Positions 23,897 through 32,569 of a DNA stretch of 64,000 nt are shown piece by piece. Source of the stretch: CANMIH01 sp049116335 (GTDB taxonomy: Bacteria > Pseudomonadota > Alphaproteobacteria > Rhodobacterales > Rhodobacteraceae); contig JAGDYZ010000020.1 in assembly GCA_049116335.1 (NCBI GenBank), positions 1 through 64,000 of the forward strand, given 5' to 3'. Numbering within the stretch: position 1 is the first letter of the stretch; every line of letters begins with the position of its first letter. A program made the translations under genes and the position numbers. The notes beneath the pieces were generated by a model, which saw only the letters and a list, made by a program, of their open reading frames with translations, was not told the DNA's origin and ran no database searches.

Positions 23897-24330
23897 TGCA
23901 ACTTCTTTTTGCCTTTATCGCCGGTGGTCTGTTTGGGGCCGGGTTGTTCACATCGGGTATGACAGACACCACCAAGGTGCAGGGATGGCTGGACGTTTTT
24001 GGGAACTGGGATCCGACCCTAGCCTTTGTGATGGGTGGCGCCATGTTGCCTATGGCCATCGCTTGGATCATAGCAGAGAGACGCAAAAGCTCGGTTCTGG
24101 GCACGCCGCTGCCCCCCAAACCGTCGACGACCATCGATCGCAATCTCGCCTTGGGGTCGGTCATGTTTGGCCTGGGCTGGGGCCTGGCCGGTCTGTGCCC
24201 CGGCCCGGTGATTGCCTCGCTCTCCTACGGTGGGAGCAGTCTCTGGATCTTCCTGATAGCCATGCTCTCTGGCATGTTGGTCGCGCCTCACCTGCGCCTG
24301 CGACTGGACAGACAGCTGCCCGCCGAGTAA
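23896..24330 (+). CDS. YeeE/YedE half-transporter, second subunit (PmpB-like)
   Basis: A 144-aa protein with four membrane segments (MQLLFAFIAGGLFGAGLF, AFVMGGAMLPMAIAWII, SVMFGLGWGLAGLCPGP and SLWIFLIAMLSGMLVAP). It carries the second YeeE signature GWGLAGLCPGPVI with one conserved Cys. ATG overlaps the stop of the first subunit. It complements the first half to make a full YeeE-like unit, in contrast to the single 350-aa fused protein at 57931. Confidence 0.85.
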   Translation: MQLLFAFIAGGLFGAGLFTSGMTDTTKVQGWLDVFGNWDPTLAFVMGGAMLPMAIAWIIAERRKSSVLGTPLPPKPSTTIDRNLALGSVMFGLGWGLAGLCPGPVIASLSYGGSSLWIFLIAMLSGMLVAPHLRLRLDRQLPAE

Positions 24331-24339
24331 TCGAAAGAT

Positions 24340-24765
24340 ATGGATATTCGAGAAATCACCCCCGACTACCACGTCTCGCCGCAGATTTCCGCCGAGGATG
24401 TGGCCGCAATCAAAGAGGCGGGCTTTGTCCGCATCATTTGCAACCGCCCGGATGCCGAAGTGCCCCCGTCACATCGCGCCAGTGCCATAGAAGCCGCGGC
24501 GCAGGCCGCCGGGATCGAGTTTGAGGTGCTGCCTCTGACCCATCAGACCATGACCCCGGACAATGTCGCGCGTCAGACCGAGATGTCCCAGGCCAGCGGT
24601 CCGGTGTTGGCCTATTGTGCGTCGGGCACGCGCTGTAGCGTAATCTGGGCCTTGGGTCAGGCCGGACAGCATTCAGCGGATGACATTCTGTCCCAGACAG
24701 CCGCAGCGGGCTACGATCTGGGCAATCTGCGCCCCATGCTCGAAAGCAAGATCACCCGCAGCTGA
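24340..24765 (+). CDS. TIGR01244/DUF442 sulfurtransferase-like phosphatase-fold protein
   Basis: A 141-aa protein beginning MDIREITPDYHVSPQI, with FVRIICNRPDAEVP and the active-site loop LAYCASGTRCSV (Cys-x5-Arg with a second Cys). This is the DUF442 family, a tyrosine-phosphatase fold that in Blh proteins is fused to the persulfide dioxygenase domain. Here the two domains are encoded by separate genes in one operon. It probably transfers sulfur as a Cys-persulfide. It is the last gene before a bidirectional terminator. Confidence 0.85.
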   Translation: MDIREITPDYHVSPQISAEDVAAIKEAGFVRIICNRPDAEVPPSHRASAIEAAAQAAGIEFEVLPLTHQTMTPDNVARQTEMSQASGPVLAYCASGTRCSVIWALGQAGQHSADDILSQTAAAGYDLGNLRPMLESKITRS

Positions 24766-24786
24766 TTTTTCAGATGATTCACGTGA

Positions 24787-24812
24787 AAGCCCCGGTTTGC
24801 GCCGGGGCTTTT
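24787..24812. terminator. Bidirectional terminator
   Basis: AAGCCCCGG and CCGGGGCTT form a perfect 9-bp stem with TTTT on the plus-strand side and matching A residues on the other, serving the plus-strand persulfide operon and the minus-strand FliM/FliN-like gene. Confidence 0.8.
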
Positions 24813-24836
24813 GCATTTAGAGAGTTACGCTTTGGA

Positions 24837-26075
24837 TTAGTCCATTGTCGCGGGTGAGAAATCAAAGTCTCCCGTCCCGTCATCTCCGCCCTCAGCCGGG
24901 GTATCGAGGAAATCCAGATCAAGATCCAGCGCCCCGCTTTCGGCTTCGAAATCCATCGAAGGCAAATCGGGCAGTTCTTCGGGCGTCGAGGGATCAAAGG
25001 CCGGTTCTTCAGATGCCGCATCGGCACCAAAGTCCATGTCCAGATCCATGGCAGCAGGCTCTGCCGCATCACCGCCGAACCCCATATCCATACCACCTAA
25101 ATCGGGCAAGGCAGCAGGCGCGGTTTCAACCCCAATTGCCAATCCCGCAGCAGGCTCCGCAAGCGCAGGCAGATCCGCAACTGGCGGTGCAACTGGCTCC
25201 GGGCGCGGTGGCCATGTCAGGCGCACGGCCCGCATACCGTTCATTTGGCCCAGACCACCTTTGGCAACAATCTGAGACCCACCTGCCAACACCTCGAGCC
25301 CGTCTTTGGCATCGGTGCCCAGCATCAAAAGATCACCGGCTTTTAGCGCATTCGCCTGCGACAAAGGCATGGTGACACGCGCCAAAACGGTATCAAGCCG
25401 CGCAGGTACGCGGCTCATCTGGTCTTCATGGGTGCCTTTGGCCGCTTGCCCGTTTTCGTCAAGCTCGGCCGTCTTTTTGATTTCCCGTTCGGGAAGCATC
25501 AGGGTCAGCGCGCCTTTGCGTCGCCCCAAAGCCAAATCAACATCTGCGCGGAAACAACGATACGAAGATGCATCCAACAAGAGCCCAACCGCGCGGGCAT
25601 CTTCGACCATGGCGCCGAATTTGTAGCCTTCCAGCTGGGGATGCATCGGATGGTGATCCAGGTTCATCGCCAGAAGCTCAAGCGCGCCATCCAAAAGCGG
25701 CGCCATCATCGCAGCGTCCGTCGGTGTCAGCAGGCGGTCCTCATCGACCGGCATCTGTGTCACCTGCAAAATGGTCTGAACTTCGACAAGGCCGGTCATC
25801 ACTTCGCGGTCGATCGCAGCAAGCCCCAGGGCCCCATCCGGACCATCCAGCAGAACCAAAAGATCTTTGGAACCGAGCCCGTCAATTACGCCATCCTGAT
25901 CGTGCATTTCGACGGTGACGGCCTGCGTGACAAGCGCGAGCCCCCACTGAGAATCAGCCGTGCGCGATAATGCGCGCCGCAGCGCTTTGGCTGGCGACAT
26001 TCCTTTTGCCTCAAACGCACGCTGAGCCGCCTGCGCCTTTTGACCTAGAACATCCTGTCGTCCACCGTCAGCCAT
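24837..26075 (-). CDS. FliM/FliN family flagellar C-ring-like protein
   Basis: A 412-aa protein. The N-terminal part (RAFEAKGMSPAKALRRALSR, then a FliM-middle-domain-like region) leads to a SpoA/FliN-type domain at about 225-290 (LDTVLARVTMPLSQANALKAGDLLMLG), followed by a long acidic tail rich in Ala, Pro and Asp (about residues 295-412), which is unusual for FliM or FliN. Roseobacters carry such proteins outside the main flagellar cluster. ATG 26075 (MADGGRQD) is preferred to GTG 26087. No other flagellar gene is nearby. A switch-complex role is inferred from the domain only. Confidence 0.75.
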   Translation of the reverse strand: MADGGRQDVLGQKAQAAQRAFEAKGMSPAKALRRALSRTADSQWGLALVTQAVTVEMHDQDGVIDGLGSKDLLVLLDGPDGALGLAAIDREVMTGLVEVQTILQVTQMPVDEDRLLTPTDAAMMAPLLDGALELLAMNLDHHPMHPQLEGYKFGAMVEDARAVGLLLDASSYRCFRADVDLALGRRKGALTLMLPEREIKKTAELDENGQAAKGTHEDQMSRVPARLDTVLARVTMPLSQANALKAGDLLMLGTDAKDGLEVLAGGSQIVAKGGLGQMNGMRAVRLTWPPRPEPVAPPVADLPALAEPAAGLAIGVETAPAALPDLGGMDMGFGGDAAEPAAMDLDMDFGADAASEEPAFDPSTPEELPDLPSMDFEAESGALDLDLDFLDTPAEGGDDGTGDFDFSPATMD

Positions 26076-26169
26076 TCGAAGATTCACCCGTCCTTTTTAG
26101 ATCCTCCGAGGGAGTTATGCCGGGATTTGGTTACCAAGCCCTTTATATGACCCCGAAAAACTTTAAGAA

Positions 26170-28848
26170 TTACTGCGCTGCCAGAGCCTGATTCAGCGGC
26201 AGTGAAACACGAAATGCGGCCCCACCCCGTCCAGGCAAATAACTAATTTCGCCGCCCAAACGACTGACAATCTGACGACAAATCGCAAGCCCGAGCCCAG
26301 CACCACCTGCTTTTTGGTCACTGACACGGGCAAATTTCTCGAAAATCACGTCCTGTGCTTCGGGCGCGACCCCGCTGCCGTTATCCACAAAATCCACATT
26401 CACCGACCCGGCTATTTGCTCCACGTGAATCGACAGTTCCGGGCGTCCCGCGTCACAATATTTCCGTGCGTTTGCAATCAGATTGATGAAAACCTGGCTC
26501 AAACGTTCGGTATCGGTGTTCAGGATCACCTCTTCGCGCGACCGGTGACGATGGATCATCAGAACCTGTTCATCTCCATGGGCCAGCGCCGCAGCCACAG
26601 CCCGATCCAGCACATCCGACAACACGCCCTGCCCTATGTTCAAACTCACCTGACCATTTTCCAAAACGCTCAGATCAAGCAGATCATCCAAAAGGCGAGT
26701 TAGGCGGATCGCCTCGTCGTGAATGATCGAAGCATAGCGGTTCTGTTCCTCACGCGTAATACCGTCTGTGTCTCGCAAAATTTCGGAAAACGCCCGAATC
26801 GAGGTCATCGGGGTGCGCAACTCGTGGCTGATCTGACTCAGAAAGGCATCTTTTTGGACAGACAGGCGTGTCAGCTTGTCATTGGCCGCACGCAGCTGCG
26901 CCGCCGTTCGGGTCAATTCGCGTGACTGCGCCTCAAGCCGTGCGGAGGTTTCCATCATTTGCGCGGTTTCATCCGCGACCGCCATAAGATCGGCAACAGA
27001 GACGCTCATGCCGCCTACGATCTGGCCAATCATGGCATGGGCCGTCGCCGCGCCCACCGACCCCGCCAGCTCCCGCTCAAGCACTTCGAGAAACTCAGGC
27101 GAGGTCATGGGCAGGTGCCCATCCAGACCCTGACGGCGCGCTTCTCGCAAGAACAATCCCTGCGCATCCGCCGCCCCCAGGATCCGCTGGGCCATCACCA
27201 TCAGATCTTCGGCCTGCGCCCCACTTTGCGACCAGCTCCGTGGCCCCGTGGCCTGCTGAACATTGACAAACTGTGCCCCCTGTAGCCGCTCTAACGGAGA
27301 CGGGAAGCTCGCAAGGGAGACCCCGAAAAAGGCGATGGTGTTGAGAAAGAAGCTCCACAGCACGGCGTGCAACAGCGGATCAATCCCCGCTATCCCAAAC
27401 AAAGCCCGCGGGTTAAGCCACATCACGCCAAAAGGCCCAGTCTCCAGCCAACTCTCTGGAACAAAGGCTCCTGACCCGAAGCTCGGCAAATACAGAGTGT
27501 ACAACCAAACCAAGAACCCCACAGTCAGCCCAGCAAAAGCCCCTGCGCGGGTGGCTCCGCGCCAGAAGATCCCGCCCAAAAGCGCGGGCAGAACCTGTGC
27601 CACACCTGTAAATGCGACCAAGCCAATTGTGGCCAAGGCCGCTCCGCCGCCGGATTGCGCGTAATACAGATAGCCCAGCGCCAGAACGCCGGCGATGGAC
27701 ACACGACGGGATACCAACACAACATTGCGGACGTCGCCCGATACGCTCACCCGGGTTTCATTGAACCGCAACCAGAGTGGCATCACGATATGGTTTGACA
27801 CCATTGTCGAGAGCGCGATGGCCGCGACAATCACCATCGAGGTGGCCGAGCTGAAGCCCCCCAAAAATGACAACATCGCCAACCCATCCTGACCAAAGGC
27901 CAAGGGCACTGTGAGAACAAACAAATCGGGGTTTGACCCTTCGGGCAGCACATCAAGGCCCACCACCGCTATGGGCAGAATGAACAGGCTCATCAGCATG
28001 AGATAGAGGGGGAAGGCCCAGGCCGCCATTCGGAGCTGCGCATCATTGTCGTTTTCTACAACCATGACCTGAAACATCCGTGGCAGGCACAGGAATGCTG
28101 CGGCAGAGAGAAAGAGCAATCCTGCCCAGCGCCCGCCCTGCACTTCCCAGCGCCCCAGCGCCGAGGCATCAATCCGGTCCAGTACTGGGCCGACGCCTCC
28201 CGAAATCCCCCAAACCACGAATATGCCCACTGCCAGCAAAGCAGCCAGTTTGACGATCGCTTCGACCGCAATAGCCATGACCACCCCGTGGTGGCGTTCG
28301 TTGGCGTCCAGATTTCGGGTGCCAAAGATCACAGTAAAAATGGCCAGTCCAACAGCCACCCAAAGGGCGGTGGGTTGGTTGTTGGCCATACCATCCGGGG
28401 CGCCACTAAACACTTCGACGCTCAGAACAACCGATTGCAACTGCAGCGCAATATAAGGTGTGGTGCCCACGACAGCGAGCAGGGTCACCCCCACCCCAAG
28501 CAGGTTGGATTTACCATAACGCGACGAAATGAGGTCCGCGACAGAGGTGATCCGCTGGCTGCGCCCGATCCGCACCAGTTTACGCAGCACCCACCACCAG
28601 CCGATCAGCACAAGACTGGGACCCAGATAGATCGTCAGATACTCGAACCCATTCCGCGCCGCAGAGCCAACCGCGCCATAAAACGTCCAGGCCGTGCAGT
28701 AGATTGACAAAGACAGCGTGTAGATAATCGGCGTGTGCAGCCAGTTTCCCCGCCCCCTGCGTGCGGCGCGTTCCGCAAAAAAGGCCACTGCAAAAAGAAA
28801 GAACACGTAGAGAATCGAAATCGCAGCCAGCGCGTTGAGCATCGTCAC
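26170..28848 (-). CDS. SLC5-domain sensor histidine kinase (CbrA/CrbS-like)
   Basis: An 892-aa hybrid of a transporter and a kinase. The N-terminal 500 residues form about 13 membrane segments of the Na+/solute symporter (SLC5) family, including TIYLGPSLVLIGWWW and RITSVADLISSRYG. A linker and coiled coil lead to HisKA with SHELRTPMTS (His675), then HATPase_c with the N-box VFINLIANARKY, DNGSGVAPEAQD and GGAGLGLAIC. Such kinases include CbrA and CrbS, the latter controlling acetate use through acs. It overlaps the small membrane gene by 4 bases and is the last gene of a three-gene operon. Confidence 0.92.
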   Translation of the reverse strand: MTMLNALAAISILYVFFLFAVAFFAERAARRGRGNWLHTPIIYTLSLSIYCTAWTFYGAVGSAARNGFEYLTIYLGPSLVLIGWWWVLRKLVRIGRSQRITSVADLISSRYGKSNLLGVGVTLLAVVGTTPYIALQLQSVVLSVEVFSGAPDGMANNQPTALWVAVGLAIFTVIFGTRNLDANERHHGVVMAIAVEAIVKLAALLAVGIFVVWGISGGVGPVLDRIDASALGRWEVQGGRWAGLLFLSAAAFLCLPRMFQVMVVENDNDAQLRMAAWAFPLYLMLMSLFILPIAVVGLDVLPEGSNPDLFVLTVPLAFGQDGLAMLSFLGGFSSATSMVIVAAIALSTMVSNHIVMPLWLRFNETRVSVSGDVRNVVLVSRRVSIAGVLALGYLYYAQSGGGAALATIGLVAFTGVAQVLPALLGGIFWRGATRAGAFAGLTVGFLVWLYTLYLPSFGSGAFVPESWLETGPFGVMWLNPRALFGIAGIDPLLHAVLWSFFLNTIAFFGVSLASFPSPLERLQGAQFVNVQQATGPRSWSQSGAQAEDLMVMAQRILGAADAQGLFLREARRQGLDGHLPMTSPEFLEVLERELAGSVGAATAHAMIGQIVGGMSVSVADLMAVADETAQMMETSARLEAQSRELTRTAAQLRAANDKLTRLSVQKDAFLSQISHELRTPMTSIRAFSEILRDTDGITREEQNRYASIIHDEAIRLTRLLDDLLDLSVLENGQVSLNIGQGVLSDVLDRAVAAALAHGDEQVLMIHRHRSREEVILNTDTERLSQVFINLIANARKYCDAGRPELSIHVEQIAGSVNVDFVDNGSGVAPEAQDVIFEKFARVSDQKAGGAGLGLAICRQIVSRLGGEISYLPGRGGAAFRVSLPLNQALAAQ

Positions 28849-29114
28849 GTATCGTCTCCGACCGCTGGTTCACGCAGACGCCGCATGGCAAAAACCAGTG
28901 CGCCAGACACAATCGGCAAACCGAGCCAGATTGAGAAGATATAGATCATCGTTGTTGAGGCGCTGGGACCCTCTTCCGGCACGGCCCACAGCAATGGCAG
29001 CAACCAAAGCAACAGGCCTAACACCGGCAGGGCTCGGGCGGCATCGACCAGACGCCGCCGCCGATAGGTCTGCCGCTCGACAAACAGCGGCGACCCCTGC
29101 GGTGCCCCGCTCAT
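28845..29114 (-). CDS. Small two-helix membrane protein in the kinase operon
   Basis: An 89-aa protein with two hydrophobic segments (ALPVLGLLLWLLPLLWAV and MIYIFSIWLGLPIVSGALVF) and a basic cytosolic loop (RQTYRRRRLVD). It overlaps both neighbours by 4 bases (ATGA), so the three genes are translated as a unit. Its position in front of an SLC5-type protein recalls the small DUF4212-like partners of some solute symporters, but sequence identity with them is not claimed. Confidence 0.8.
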   Translation of the reverse strand: MSGAPQGSPLFVERQTYRRRRLVDAARALPVLGLLLWLLPLLWAVPEEGPSASTTMIYIFSIWLGLPIVSGALVFAMRRLREPAVGDDT

Positions 29115-29482
29115 GAGGTTACAGTCAGCGACCGCACCGCATCAAGAACCTCTGCATTTGAGAACGGTTTGGTCATAAAGCGGCTCGCCCCGGCGCGTTC
29201 GGCCATTTCGCGGTCTTTGTTCTGCCCACGTGCGGTCAGCATCAAAACCGGAAGCTCTTCCGTGTCGGGGGCACCACGCAGATCGCGCAAAATATCATAG
29301 CCTGACCGACCGGGAAGCATGACATCCAAAATCAAAACATCGGGGGATTTGGCACGCACCACATCCGCCGCATCCACTCCATTTGAGTGGGTATCTACGC
29401 GCCAACCTTCTCGCGACAGGATAAACCGGATCGCTTCGATGATGTTTGGCTCGTCCTCAATTAACAGCACATGGCCGGCCAT
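29111..29482 (-). CDS. Single-domain response regulator
   Basis: A 123-aa receiver domain with the acidic pair (IEDE, residues 8-11), phosphoacceptor Asp53 (VLILDVMLPG), Thr in MLTARGQN and Lys in FMTKPFSNAE. There is no output domain, unlike CbrB or CrbR. It is the first gene of the operon with the SLC5 kinase, GGGGAGG precedes its ATG, and it is the likely phosphorylation partner. It may work through protein contacts or a phosphorelay. Confidence 0.92.
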   Translation of the reverse strand: MAGHVLLIEDEPNIIEAIRFILSREGWRVDTHSNGVDAADVVRAKSPDVLILDVMLPGRSGYDILRDLRGAPDTEELPVLMLTARGQNKDREMAERAGASRFMTKPFSNAEVLDAVRSLTVTS

Positions 29483-29577
29483 ACGTCCTCCCCTTACCTG
29501 TCACACGCCCTGTTCTCCGGGTCTTTGCTCAGGTCGAACAACACTAAGCCCATTCCTTACGCAGTGTCAAAACACCG

Positions 29578-30882
29578 TTACGCCCCTGCGACAAGGATAG
29601 ACGGTTCGCGTCGGCCGGGGCAAACCGCACGAGCACAGACACGACAAGAACTCCCCAATTCAAGTGGCTCTTCATGAGGGGGGGTGTTGGTCGGCATTGG
29701 ACGCACCAACATGACGGCTTCGAACAGAGGATCACGATTAACTGCCACGCGCCCAACGGGCACCGCAAGCGCATCCACCCAAAGATCACTGCCGGGACGC
29801 CCTGTTTGCACAACGGGATGAGACAGGATCACCATCGGTCGGTTCAGCGCGCGATACAGCGGCCAGAGCGGGCAAGCCGAGCCAAAGCGCGGCATCGGAA
29901 ATTCAGGCAGGGGTTTGCGATACGTCAGCACCCCAGATGCATCTGAAATGGCCAGACCAACACCCTCGGGCAAGACAACTTCGGGCATCGCCGCCAGGCG
30001 GCGCATCACACAGGCGGGGTCCGCATCAAGATGCTCGGCCAAGGCCGCAGGATCCGCGCCATGTTTTTGGATGGCTCGGGCCAGGTCAGACTGTGGCACG
30101 GCCTGCGCATCTTTCTGATACCGTTGCAACCATTGCCCCAACAACTCTCGTGCCGGGGCAGACAGATCCGTACCCAGACGCTTTTGCGCGGAATGAACAG
30201 TTCCGCCTTCTTCCAGATCTTGGACATAATGCCCTGCCGCCGCCAGAACCGCATCAAGCTCTTCCTGAGGCGCGCCCGTCTCAGTGGCCTCGGCGTCATC
30301 TGCTTCCAGATAGGTCACCAACCCACGGCTGGTTTCAGTCAACCGCGCACTGTCTTCATATATGTTGCGGTGAAACCGCGCCTGCCACTCCGGGTCAATG
30401 TCGCCCGGTTCCGCAAGAATTGAGGCCGCTGACCGGATCGCCGTCACCGTCGACAACATTTCGTGTAGCGAGGCAGCAAGGTGAGGGTCATGTGTCATCC
30501 GATCCGTCAGCGTTTCAACGCTCCGCTCCAGCGCAGAAATCCGTTTCTGACTGCTGGAGAGTACCTCAGCCCAACCGGGGAACCGCCCTGCGAACTCATC
30601 CACACGGTCCAGTTCAGCCTGCGCCGCAGGGACCGCCGAGGCGGCCTCGCGCAGGGACGCCATCAACGCCGCCCCGGCCCCTTCGGTCAGCAATGCCGGT
30701 TCCACACCCAGCACTTGAGCGATATCCAGCAAGAGTTTTCCGCCGATTCTGCGCCGGTTGTGTTCGATCAGGTTGAGATAGGAGGCCGAAATTCCCGCCT
30801 TTTTCGCAAGATCGGCCTGCCGCATAGCCTGAGCCACCCGCCGTTCCCGGATCCGACTGCCTGTGAGCGTGCCTTTGGCCAT
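29578..30882 (-). CDS. XRE/ScfR family short-chain fatty acyl transcriptional regulator
   Basis: A 434-aa regulator: an N-terminal XRE helix-turn-helix (RQADLAKKAGISASYLNLIE, about residues 19-38), a long middle region, and the C-terminal domain of ScfRs ending in a Cys cluster (CRVCARAVCPGRREP). Relatives such as RamB and PrpC-linked regulators control acetate and propionate genes in response to acyl-CoA. AAGGAAAG precedes its ATG. It is divergent from the ABC transporter-acs cluster and is the natural candidate for its control. Confidence 0.88.
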   Translation of the reverse strand: MAKGTLTGSRIRERRVAQAMRQADLAKKAGISASYLNLIEHNRRRIGGKLLLDIAQVLGVEPALLTEGAGAALMASLREAASAVPAAQAELDRVDEFAGRFPGWAEVLSSSQKRISALERSVETLTDRMTHDPHLAASLHEMLSTVTAIRSAASILAEPGDIDPEWQARFHRNIYEDSARLTETSRGLVTYLEADDAEATETGAPQEELDAVLAAAGHYVQDLEEGGTVHSAQKRLGTDLSAPARELLGQWLQRYQKDAQAVPQSDLARAIQKHGADPAALAEHLDADPACVMRRLAAMPEVVLPEGVGLAISDASGVLTYRKPLPEFPMPRFGSACPLWPLYRALNRPMVILSHPVVQTGRPGSDLWVDALAVPVGRVAVNRDPLFEAVMLVRPMPTNTPPHEEPLELGSSCRVCARAVCPGRREPSILVAGA

Positions 30883-31100
30883 GTCGCTTTCCTTGCAATT
30901 ACAACGCCTTTCTGCACTGCCACATAAACAGATTTACAGAATACCGCAGTCTACTTTTCAACAATTGACAAAAAAACCGTTACGTCAAAACGCTTTGTTG
31001 CGCAATTTTCTTTTCTCCCGCGATACTGAGTTTGCACATTTGTGCCCGCGTCGGGGGGAAGAGGAGCCCAACGACGCATTTCACGAAATGGGAGGATTTC
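30883..31100. promoter_or_regulatory. Divergent promoter region of the acyl regulator and ABC-acs cluster
   Basis: About 220 bases hold both promoters. A perfect palindrome TTGCGCAA lies at 30998-31005 within CTTTGTTGCGCAATTTTC, and an imperfect dyad TTTTCAACAATTGACAAAA lies at about 30955-30974. Related ScfR regulators (RamB) bind TTTGCAAA-type motifs. Either dyad is a candidate operator. Confidence 0.4.
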
Positions 31101-32447
31101 ATGTCCAAGACCAACCTGACACGTCGTGGCGTGCTCAAGTCTGGCGCAGTTGCCGGCGCAGGCGTCGCACTGCCGACTATTTTTACGGCTCAGTCCGCAG
31201 CAGCTTATACCAATGAACCCACAGGCGGTTCCGTAACCCTCGGTTTTAACGTTCCCCAGACCGGCCCCTATGCCGACGAGGGCGCTGACGAACTGCGCGC
31301 CTACGAGCTTGCTGTTGAGCACCTCAATGGCGGCGGCGACGGCGGCATGATGAACACCTTCAGCTCAAAGGCGCTGAAAGGTAACGGTATTCTGGGCAAG
31401 AAGGTCGAATATGTGACCGGCGACACCCAGACCAAATCGGATGCAGCCCGCGCATCGGCCAAGTCGATGATCGAAAAAGACGGCGCCGTGATGATCACCG
31501 GCGGGTCGTCCTCGGGTGTGGCCATCGCGGTTCAAGGCCTCTGCCAAGAGGCTGGTGTTATCTTCATGGCGGGTCTAACCCACTCGAACGACACCACCGG
31601 TAAAGACAAAAAAGCCAACGGTTTCCGTCACTTCTTTAACGGCTACATGTCTGGTGCGGCTTTGGCTCCGGTTCTCAAAGGCCTCTATGGCGATGACCGT
31701 AAGGCCTATCACCTGACCGCCGACTACACATGGGGCTGGACACAGCAGGAATCGATCGCGGCCGCGACCGAGGCTCTGGGTTGGGAAACCGTCAACAACG
31801 TTCTGACCCCGCTGGCAGCGACAGACTTCTCGTCCTATATCGCTCCGGTTCTGAACTCGGGTGCGGACGTTCTAGTTCTGAACCACTACGGCGGCAACAT
31901 GGTGAACTCGCTGACAAATGCGGTTCAGTTTGGTCTGCGCGAGAAAATCGTCAACAACAAAGACTTCGAAATTGTTGTTCCGCTGTTCTCCCGTCTGATG
32001 GCACGCGGTGCGGGCGCCAACATCAAAAACATCGTTGGCTCGACCAACTGGCACTGGTCGCTGCAGGATGAAGGCTCACAGGCCTTTGTTCGCTCGTTCG
32101 GCACCAAATACGGCTTCCCGCCAAGCCAGGCGGCGCACACCTGCTATGTTCAGACCCTGCTCTATGCAGATGCCTGTGAACGTGCCGGCACCTTCAACCC
32201 TTGTGGCGTAGCCGAAGCTCTGGAAGGCTTTGAGTTTGACGGCATGGGCAACGGCAAGACCCTGTATCGCGCCGAAGACCACCAGTGCTTCAAAGATGTT
32301 CTGGTTGTGAAGGGCAAAGAGAACCCAACCTCCGAGTTCGACCTTCTCGAAGTGGTCGAAGTCACACCGGCGTCGCAGGTCACCTATGCGCCGGATCACC
32401 CGATGTTTGCGGGCGGCCAGCTGGGGTCCTGTAACCCAGGCGCATAA
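31101..32447 (+). CDS. Tat-exported ABC transporter substrate-binding protein (LivK-like, Peripla_BP_6)
   Basis: A 448-aa periplasmic binding protein. The N-terminus has a twin-arginine signal (LTRRGVLKSGAVAGAG, cleavage near AQSAAA), then the mature protein starts with VTLGFNVPQTGPYADEGADE and has the type I periplasmic fold of amide and branched-chain amino-acid binding proteins (MITGGSSSGVAIAVQGLC). ATG 31101 has GGGAGGA upstream. It is the first gene of the ABC-acs cluster. A stem-loop follows, which may raise its level over the membrane parts. The substrate cannot be read from sequence. Confidence 0.88.
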   Translation: MSKTNLTRRGVLKSGAVAGAGVALPTIFTAQSAAAYTNEPTGGSVTLGFNVPQTGPYADEGADELRAYELAVEHLNGGGDGGMMNTFSSKALKGNGILGKKVEYVTGDTQTKSDAARASAKSMIEKDGAVMITGGSSSGVAIAVQGLCQEAGVIFMAGLTHSNDTTGKDKKANGFRHFFNGYMSGAALAPVLKGLYGDDRKAYHLTADYTWGWTQQESIAAATEALGWETVNNVLTPLAATDFSSYIAPVLNSGADVLVLNHYGGNMVNSLTNAVQFGLREKIVNNKDFEIVVPLFSRLMARGAGANIKNIVGSTNWHWSLQDEGSQAFVRSFGTKYGFPPSQAAHTCYVQTLLYADACERAGTFNPCGVAEALEGFEFDGMGNGKTLYRAEDHQCFKDVLVVKGKENPTSEFDLLEVVEVTPASQVTYAPDHPMFAGGQLGSCNPGA

Positions 32448-32454
32448 GCCGACA

Positions 32455-32482
32455 GGCCCGGTTCTCTGCCGGAGACCGGGCC
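32455..32482 (+). terminator. Intercistronic stem-loop after the binding-protein gene
   Basis: GGCCCGGT and ACCGGGCC form a perfect 8-bp stem 8 bases after the stop, followed by a weak ATTTC. Such hairpins commonly protect the binding-protein mRNA or partly terminate before the permease genes. Confidence 0.6.
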
Positions 32483-32569
32483 ATTTCATCACGAAACCCG
32501 TGAAATCATACGGTCTCTCCGGCACCGCGCTGGAGGGGCTGTCTGACCTATAACCCAATGGTGGGGTCC

